A stretch of 11,400 nucleotides of DNA from SIG710 sp045604985 (GTDB taxonomy: Bacteria; Bacillota; Clostridia; Oscillospirales; CAG-272). The stretch lies in assembly GCA_045604985.1 (NCBI GenBank), contig JAZUPD010000052.1, positions 1 through 11,400 of the forward strand. Direction: 5' to 3'. Below the pieces are notes generated by a model. It saw only the letters and a program-made list of their open reading frames with translations. It was not told the DNA's origin and did not search any database. Positions within the stretch are counted from its first letter, which is position 1, and the number at the start of each line of letters is the position of its first letter. Positions 6,612-11,400 of this stretch are shown piece after piece. Both the position numbers and the translations under genes were made by a program.

Positions 6612-7034
6612 ATGTCTGAGGCTTTGAAATTCCATTTTGATATCGACGGTTCGGATTTTTCAAGTGCCGGAGCGGCATCGGTGGTGGTCAAGAAAAAGCT
6701 GCGTCAGCTTTCCTATGACCCCGAGGTCATTCGCAAGGTTTCAATTGCGATGTATGAGGGCGAGATAAATATGGTGATCCATGCAAACGGAGGCACTGCA
6801 GATGTTGAGGTGTCGAGTGAGGAGGTCACTATTATTCTCAGCGACAAGGGCCCCGGAATACCCGATGTTGATCTTGCGATGCAGGCGGGATTTTCAACAG
6901 CTCACGATAATATCCGAAATCTTGGATTCGGAGCGGGAATGGGCTTCCCGAACATGAAAAAATATACGGACTATTTGAATGTCGATACCGTTATAGGTGA
7001 GGGAACGACTGTTACCATGAAGGTTAAGATCTGA
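6612..7034 (+). CDS. RsbW/SpoIIAB-like serine kinase or ATPase
   Basis: This 140-residue protein has a single GHKL ATPase domain. The N-box YEGEINMVIHA carries E49 and N53 in the E-x3-N spacing of SpoIIAB/RsbW (catalytic base and Mg2+ ligand). The G1 box is DKGPGIPD (78-85) and the G2 region is LGFGAGMGF (104-112). Family members phosphorylate a STAS-domain antagonist or bind sigma factors. No STAS, PP2C or sigma gene is nearby, so the target is unknown. The start was moved to ATG 6612, one base after the previous stop, with GAGGA (6602-6606) five bases upstream; a longer frame from 6549 only overlaps the DRTGG gene and adds unrelated residues. Confidence 0.83.
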   Translation: MSEALKFHFDIDGSDFSSAGAASVVVKKKLRQLSYDPEVIRKVSIAMYEGEINMVIHANGGTADVEVSSEEVTIILSDKGPGIPDVDLAMQAGFSTAHDNIRNLGFGAGMGFPNMKKYTDYLNVDTVIGEGTTVTMKVKI

Positions 7035-7068
7035 GCCTTACCACACAAATGAAGCTATCGAGGTACAT

Positions 7069-8409
7069 ATGATGTCGGTTTACAAACACTCGGTATCGCT
7101 TGATATCGAAAAATGTAAGGGCTGCACCGCCTGTCTTAAGCGTTGCCCGACCGAAGCTATTCGTATCCACGACGGGCATGCAGTAATCAATTCGGTAAGA
7201 TGCATCGACTGCGGTGAGTGCATAAAGATTTGCTCATCAAAGGCGAAAAAAGCGACTCACGACAGTCTTGCTGTTCTGAATGATTACAAATATACTGTTG
7301 CGCTTCCCGCACCGTCCTTTTACGGACAGTTTGACAATCTCGACAATATCGGATATATAATCAAGGGTCTTCACGACATTGGTTTTGACGATGTTTTTGA
7401 GGTGGCTTGTGCGGCGGAGCTTGTGAGCGCATATACTCGCAAGTATATAAATCGCGAAGACATCAAAAAGCCGGTGATCAGCTCTGCCTGTCCCGCAATT
7501 ACGAGGATAATCAGTATGAATTATCCTTATTTGTGCGAAAATATAATGCCGATTCTTCCGCCTATTGACATTGCCGCTATGTTGGCAAAGGAAAAGACGA
7601 TGAGTGAGCATCCCGAGCTTGAGGAGAAGGATATCGGAATAATATTTATTTCGCCGTGTCCCGCTAAGGTAAGTTATGTTAGAAATAACTTTTCGGGAGA
7701 ACGAAATTACGTCTCTGCAACGGTTTCTGTGAGGGATGTATATTTCGCTTTGCTTGACGTTATGAAAAGAGGAGAAGAGCCACTTGAGAATACCGAGGCG
7801 GGAGTTATCGGTATCGGGTGGGCATCAACCGGCGGTGAATCAACCGCAATACTTAATGACCGCTATCTTGCGGCAGACGGTATTGAAAACTGTATCAGAG
7901 TTCTGGATAGAATCGACAGCTCTGATATCCACAACCTCGATTTCGTTGAGCTTAATGCCTGCAACGGAGGATGCGTTGGCGGTGCGATGACGGTTGCAAA
8001 CCCATATATCGCTCAGGCGAGACTTAAATCGCTGAGACGGTATTTGCCCGTTTCCCCAAATAGGCCTGCAAGCGATTGGATTCCTGATAAATATTTTCAG
8101 GAAAAACAGGTGGAATACAATCCTTACAGTGCGCTTTCATCCGACCGAAAAACGGCAATGCGAATGATGCACGATATCGAAGAAATAACCAAAAAACTGC
8201 CCGGTCTTGATTGCGGCTCCTGCGGTGCGCCAACTTGTATGGCATTTGCCGAGGATATAGTCAAAAAGGAGACCTGTGCAGATGAATGTACGGTAATTCT
8301 TCGACGAATTTTAAGGAAAAAGGGAATAGGAAAAGAGCTCTTTTATTCGGAGACAGATATTCCCGACTGCCGATATAATAATGAGGGGAATGATGATGAC
8401 GGTAAATGA
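7069..8409 (+). CDS. Sensory-type [FeFe]-hydrogenase homologue
   Basis: This protein has 446 residues. The N-terminus carries two [4Fe-4S] ferredoxin motifs: C16, C19, C22, C26 and C45, C48, C51, C55. The Fe-hydrogenase large domain (about 75-330) keeps all four H-cluster cysteines: C141 (SSACPA), C197 (SPCPAK), and C298 and C302 (ELNACNGGCVGGA). The cysteine that relays protons in catalytic enzymes (TSCCP) is A140, the same change reported for Thermotoga HydS. A third Fe-S motif follows (C382, C385, C390, C407, with extra C403). There is no PAS domain, unlike group C HydS; this resembles PAS-less sensory types (group D). It probably binds an H-cluster and senses H2 or redox state rather than making H2 at high rate. 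GAGGT (7060-7064) serves ATG 7069 or ATG 7072. Confidence 0.87.
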   Translation: MMSVYKHSVSLDIEKCKGCTACLKRCPTEAIRIHDGHAVINSVRCIDCGECIKICSSKAKKATHDSLAVLNDYKYTVALPAPSFYGQFDNLDNIGYIIKGLHDIGFDDVFEVACAAELVSAYTRKYINREDIKKPVISSACPAITRIISMNYPYLCENIMPILPPIDIAAMLAKEKTMSEHPELEEKDIGIIFISPCPAKVSYVRNNFSGERNYVSATVSVRDVYFALLDVMKRGEEPLENTEAGVIGIGWASTGGESTAILNDRYLAADGIENCIRVLDRIDSSDIHNLDFVELNACNGGCVGGAMTVANPYIAQARLKSLRRYLPVSPNRPASDWIPDKYFQEKQVEYNPYSALSSDRKTAMRMMHDIEEITKKLPGLDCGSCGAPTCMAFAEDIVKKETCADECTVILRRILRKKGIGKELFYSETDIPDCRYNNEGNDDDGK

Positions 8410-8725
8410 TATTTGTAGGAATATAGAAGCCGAAGTCATCTGCGGAGACACTTCAAAGAAATTTTGCGGTGTTTACGTAGGAGATCTTCTCAGCAGGGCT
8501 ATGAGTCATGTGGAATGCGACAACCTTTGGATTACGATCATGTCAAATGTGAATGTTGTGGCTGTTGCAACCCTTACCGAGCCTGCGGCAGTAATATTTG
8601 CTGAGGATGTTGAGCTTCAGGATGATGTGCTGAAGCTTGCAAATGAAAACGGTATAACGGTTTTGCGCTCACCTCTCTCGTCATTTGAGATATGTGTGAG
8701 ATTGCATGAGGCCGGTGCGGTATGA
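8396..8725 (+). CDS. DRTGG-domain protein, copy 2
   Basis: This protein of about 109 residues is again a single DRTGG-like domain, distantly similar to the copy at 6260 in overall pattern: VICGD near the N-terminus, DNLWITIMSNVNVVAV in the middle, AAVIFAEDVE, then a helix and GITVLRSP. No catalytic motif is visible. Four in-frame ATGs occur (8381, 8390, 8393, 8396). GAGGGG at 8383-8388 is seven bases before 8396, while the ATG at 8381 has no ribosome-binding site, so 8396 (or 8393) is preferred. It overlaps the sensory-hydrogenase gene by 14 bases and the PHP gene by four (ATGA), implying translational coupling. The two copies may pair with each other or with the sensor. Confidence 0.72.
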   Translation: MTVNDICRNIEAEVICGDTSKKFCGVYVGDLLSRAMSHVECDNLWITIMSNVNVVAVATLTEPAAVIFAEDVELQDDVLKLANENGITVLRSPLSSFEICVRLHEAGAV

Positions 8726-9480
8726 GTTGCTACAAGTGCGATCTGCATATCCATTCCTGTCTTTCACCCTGTTGCGACGATGACATGACCCCCGCAAATA
8801 TTGCCGGAATGGCAACGCTTAACGGGCTTCAGATCGCTGCACTTACCGACCATAACAGCACAAAAAACTGTCCTGCGTTTTTCAAGGCTGCAAGGGCATA
8901 CGGAATTATCCCCGTTGCAGGAGTTGAGCTTACAACAAGCGAAGATATTCATGCCGTCTGCCTTTTCAGAAGCCTTGAGGATGCAATGGATTTTGGTGAA
9001 TTTATCGAAAGCAGAAGGATACAGATAAAAAACGATCCGAATATTTTTGGAAAACAGCTCATCATGGATGAAAATGATGAAATATGCGGCGAAGAGGTTT
9101 TTTTGCTGATAAATGCTGTTAATATATCTCTTGACGAGGCACACGATGAGGTCACAGGGCGAGGTGGAGTTTGCTACCCGGCTCATATAGACCGTAGCTC
9201 AAATGGAATTATTGCAATGCTCGGAGATTTTCCCCCTGAGCCGGCATTTACTTGCTTTGAGCTGAATGACATCGGCTCTCTCGATGATTCACTTGAGCGT
9301 TTTCCCATAATAAAGGAAAGAGGACTTATTCATGTTGCCTCGTCCGATGCCCATAATCTTGCCGATATTTCGGAGGATGGCTTTGAGGTCGAGCTGCCGG
9401 ATGAGCCCTATTCCTCGTACAAGGTCAGAAATGCCCTTATTGACTATCTTCTCGGAAAGGGCGGTGTAAAAAATGGATGA
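8722..9480 (+). CDS. PHP-domain metal-dependent phosphoesterase
   Basis: This 252-residue protein shows the polymerase-and-histidinol-phosphatase metal-site motifs: H9 and H11 (DLHIHS), D43-H44 (LTDHNS), E69 (GVELTT), H77, H155 (PAHIDR), and D209 with H211 (SSDAHN). With the trinuclear metal ligands intact, it should hydrolyse a phosphate ester; known relatives act on histidinol phosphate, oligonucleotides or 3',5'-nucleoside bisphosphates (trpH/YciV type). A non-standard insert lies at about 95-145. The N-terminus is cysteine-rich (C3, C6, C13, C17, C18), which may make it redox-responsive. Its start overlaps the previous stop (ATGA), and its end overlaps the next gene by eight bases. Packing between signalling genes suggests it supplies the phosphatase step, which is inference. 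Confidence 0.85.
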   Translation: MSCYKCDLHIHSCLSPCCDDDMTPANIAGMATLNGLQIAALTDHNSTKNCPAFFKAARAYGIIPVAGVELTTSEDIHAVCLFRSLEDAMDFGEFIESRRIQIKNDPNIFGKQLIMDENDEICGEEVFLLINAVNISLDEAHDEVTGRGGVCYPAHIDRSSNGIIAMLGDFPPEPAFTCFELNDIGSLDDSLERFPIIKERGLIHVASSDAHNLADISEDGFEVELPDEPYSSYKVRNALIDYLLGKGGVKNG

Positions 9481-10027
9481 GCTTTCACTTTATGTTCTTG
9501 ATATCACAATGAATTCCGTAAGAGCAAGAGCAACTCAAATTTCCGTGGAGCTTTGCGAGGACGGAGAATGGCTTGATTTTACCGTTTGTGATAATGGTTG
9601 CGGTATGACTCAGGAACAGCTCGAAAAGCTTGAGAATCCTTTTTTTACCACGAGGAAGACGAGAAAGGTAGGTCTTGGAATACCGTTTCTAAAAATGCTC
9701 GCAGAAATGACGGGCGGTTATGTTAAGATCACATCGGTGCATGAATCGGTGAGTGCTGACCACGGCACCGTGACCATGGCGAGATTTGGGAAAAATCATA
9801 TTGATTTTATACCTCTCGGAGATATGGTCGAAACAGTAAAAACTCTCATTCAGGGTTCTCCCAATATTGATTTCGTTTATAGGCATAAAAAAGAAAACGG
9901 TGAGGTCTACCTCTCATGTGCCGAAATAAAAGCCGTTCTCGGAGATATACCGCTGAATGAACCCGAAATACTCGCTTGGATCGGTGAAAACCTTTATGAG
10001 CAGTATGAGGGAATAGATATCGTATAA
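9473..10027 (+). CDS. Stand-alone histidine-kinase-type ATPase (HydE-like)
   Basis: This 184-residue protein consists of a GHKL HATPase_c domain (about 1-108) and a short C-terminal extension (about 109-184) of unknown fold. The N-box has D10 and N14 (LDITMN), the G1 box is DNGCGM (40-45), an F-box-like NPFFTTR lies at 55-61, and the G2 box is KVGLGIPF (65-72). There is no dimerization/phosphoacceptor histidine domain, sensor or membrane segment, so it cannot be a classical self-phosphorylating kinase. As I recall, Acetobacterium woodii has the gene order hydC-hydE-hydD-hydB-hydA with a kinase-like hydE at this place, which fits. It overlaps the PHP gene by eight bases, with AAAGG (9456-9460) upstream. 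Confidence 0.8.
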   Translation: MDELSLYVLDITMNSVRARATQISVELCEDGEWLDFTVCDNGCGMTQEQLEKLENPFFTTRKTRKVGLGIPFLKMLAEMTGGYVKITSVHESVSADHGTVTMARFGKNHIDFIPLGDMVETVKTLIQGSPNIDFVYRHKKENGEVYLSCAEIKAVLGDIPLNEPEILAWIGENLYEQYEGIDIV

Positions 10028-10060
10028 AAAAAATTTATATAAAGCGAAAGGAATTTTACC

Positions 10061-10432
10061 ATGAAGTCACTTGAAGAACTTATGGCCATAAAGGCCAAAA
10101 TGCAGGACAAGGTTGCTCTGCGTACTTCCAGCGGCGAAACACGTATTGTGGTCGGCATGGCTACTTGCGGTATCGCAGCAGGCGCACGTCCCGTTCTCAG
10201 CGCATTCGTAGAAGGCGTAAATAAGGCGGGACTCAGCGACAGCGTTATGGTAGCTCAGACAGGATGCATAGGCATTTGCCAATATGAGCCCGTTGTTGAG
10301 GTTTACACAAAGGACGCTGAAAAGGTTACTTATGTAAAAATGACCGCAGAACGTGCAAAGGAAGTTATCGAAAAGCACATTAAGGGCGGCAAGGTCGTTA
10401 CCGAGTACACAATTGGTGCGCTTAAGAAGTAA
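10061..10432 (+). CDS. Thioredoxin-fold ferredoxin-like subunit (HydD-like)
   Basis: This 123-residue protein has the thioredoxin-like [2Fe-2S] ferredoxin fold. C36 (MATCGIAAGA) and C69 and C73 (GCIGIC) align with three of the four cluster ligands of HydC. The partner of C36, expected five residues on, is G41, and the protein has no other cysteine, so a standard [2Fe-2S] cluster cannot form. It may be a structural subunit, as described for HydD of the A. woodii hydrogenase, which lacks cofactor motifs. It has its own ribosome-binding site (GAAAGGA, 10046-10052, eight bases before ATG) and sits 19 bases before hydB. Its codon choice resembles hydB more than the signalling genes. Confidence 0.8.
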   Translation: MKSLEELMAIKAKMQDKVALRTSSGETRIVVGMATCGIAAGARPVLSAFVEGVNKAGLSDSVMVAQTGCIGICQYEPVVEVYTKDAEKVTYVKMTAERAKEVIEKHIKGGKVVTEYTIGALKK

Positions 10433-10451
10433 TTAGGAGGAAAAAACACAT

Positions 10452-11400
10452 ATGATTCGTTCACATGTACTTATTTGCGGCGGTACAGGCTGTACTTCTT
10501 CCGGAAGTATGAAGCTTCATGACAAGCTCGCAGATGAACTTAAAGCTAAAGGTCTTGAAGACGAGATAAAAATCGTTATGACCGGTTGTTTCGGACTCTG
10601 TGCTCTCGGTCCGATCATGATCGTTTACCCCGAGGGAACATTCTATAGCAGAGTTACCGAGGAGGATATTCCCGAGATCGTTGACGAGCATCTTATGAAG
10701 GGTCGTATAGTTGATCGCCTTGTTTATAATGACACAGGCGATGTACAGGGCGAGGAAGAGGCTAAAGCAGCTTCCCTTAGCGAAACAATGTTCTATAAGA
10801 AGCAGCATAGAGTTGCTCTCCGTAACTGTGGCGTTATCAACCCCGAGAACATCGAAGAGTATATCGCAATGGACGGTTACTTTGCACTTCAGAAGGTTCT
10901 TACACAGATGACTCCCGATGATGTTATCCAGACTATCCTTGATTCCGGACTCAGAGGACGCGGAGGCGGAGGTTTCCCCACAGGTCTTAAGTGGAAGTTC
11001 GCTTCAAGCAACCGCGGACAGGTTAAGAAGTATGTTGCTTGTAACGCAGACGAGGGTGATCCTGGTGCGTTCATGGACCGTTCTATCCTTGAGGGTGACC
11101 CCCATGCTCTAATTGAGGCTATGGCTATCGCAGCTTACGCTATCGGTGCAGACGAGGGTTATGTTTACGTTCGAGCAGAGTACCCTATAGCTGTTAATCG
11201 TCTCTCCATAGCTATTGAGCAGGCGAGGGAATTGGGACTTCTCGGTAAAAATATCTTTGGCACAGACTTTAATTTCGATATGAGCATCCGTCTTGGCGCA
11301 GGCGCATTCGTTTGCGGTGAGGAAACGGCTCTTATGACTTCTATCGAGGGTAACCGCGGCGAGCCTCGTCCCCGTCCTCCGTTCCCCGCAGTTAAGGGTC
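10452..11400 (+). CDS. hydB: NADH-binding flavoprotein subunit HydB (NuoF-like), 3' end cut
   Basis: The first 316 codons are visible; the window edge cuts the rest. An N-terminal thioredoxin-like [2Fe-2S] domain (C9, C14, C46, C50) precedes the NuoF 51-kDa domain. FMN/NADH-binding features are GLRGRGGGGFPTG (166-178), CNADEGDPGAF (197-207) and GAGAFVCGEETAL (282-294). The fused N-terminal domain separates HydB-type subunits from plain NuoF. The [4Fe-4S] ligands and the usual C-terminal ferredoxin domains lie beyond the window. HydB holds the FMN where NADH is oxidised and electrons are bifurcated with ferredoxin. AGGAGG (10435-10440) lies 11 bases before the ATG. hydA probably follows; an NAD-linked formate dehydrogenase subunit is the less likely alternative. 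Confidence 0.92.
   Translation, partial: MIRSHVLICGGTGCTSSGSMKLHDKLADELKAKGLEDEIKIVMTGCFGLCALGPIMIVYPEGTFYSRVTEEDIPEIVDEHLMKGRIVDRLVYNDTGDVQGEEEAKAASLSETMFYKKQHRVALRNCGVINPENIEEYIAMDGYFALQKVLTQMTPDDVIQTILDSGLRGRGGGGFPTGLKWKFASSNRGQVKKYVACNADEGDPGAFMDRSILEGDPHALIEAMAIAAYAIGADEGYVYVRAEYPIAVNRLSIAIEQARELGLLGKNIFGTDFNFDMSIRLGAGAFVCGEETALMTSIEGNRGEPRPRPPFPAVKG

Noticed and set aside
10028..10060. Internal promoter before the HydD-like gene
   Set aside because: The 33-base gap is AT-rich, but no -35/-10 pair at proper spacing could be found.
1..11400. CRISPR array, tRNA or rRNA genes, insertion sequences, phage genes
   Set aside because: I saw no spaced repeats, cloverleaf or rRNA-like segments, transposase motifs or terminal inverted repeats.

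Overview
The window looks like chromosomal DNA from an anaerobic, fermentative Firmicute, most likely class Clostridia (Ruminococcaceae/Oscillospiraceae-like). The grounds are moderate-to-low GC, Gram-positive ribosome-binding sites (AGGAGG, GGAGG, AAAGGA), sigma-A promoters, a lipoteichoic-acid-synthase-type enzyme, a G5/3D cell-wall protein, a Ktr potassium system and an NADH-linked [FeFe]-hydrogenase operon. Every gene is on the + strand. I cannot name a species.

Left part (1-5443), envelope and ion homeostasis. A promoter region with an extended -10 precedes a membrane-anchored LtaS-type alkaline-phosphatase-superfamily enzyme (200-2284). One base later comes the KtrB/TrkH K+ channel subunit (2286-3620), and 14 bases after that its RCK regulatory subunit KtrA/TrkA (3635-4279). 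A separate strong promoter (4395-4423) drives a DUF348-G5-3D wall protein (4481-5410), which ends at a clear intrinsic terminator (5414-5443).

Control region (5444-5697). This stretch has no gene but holds several signals: a 16-bp palindrome over the -10 of one possible promoter, a second near-consensus promoter, a 10-bp tandem repeat that folds into a hairpin at the start of the expected mRNA, and an 18-bp inverted repeat. That repeat matches the clostridial Rex (NADH/NAD+ sensor) operator at all but one specified position and sits just before the hydC ribosome-binding site.

Right part (5698 to the window end), a hydrogenase operon with an inserted signalling cassette. The structural genes are hydC (5698-6192), a HydD-like thioredoxin-fold protein (10061-10432) and hydB (10452 onward, cut by the window edge); hydA presumably follows. 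Between hydC and hydD lie six tightly packed genes: a DRTGG protein, an RsbW/SpoIIAB-like ATPase, a sensory-type [FeFe]-hydrogenase homologue, a second DRTGG protein, a PHP phosphoesterase and a lone histidine-kinase-type ATPase. The sensory homologue keeps all four H-cluster cysteines but has alanine in place of the proton-relay cysteine. My inference is that the cassette senses H2 or redox state and passes the signal on by phosphorylation. It contains no DNA-binding protein, receiver, STAS or PP2C partner, so its output is unknown. These families recur beside clostridial hydrogenases, but I know of no established mechanism for the set, and it is the best candidate here for an undescribed system.
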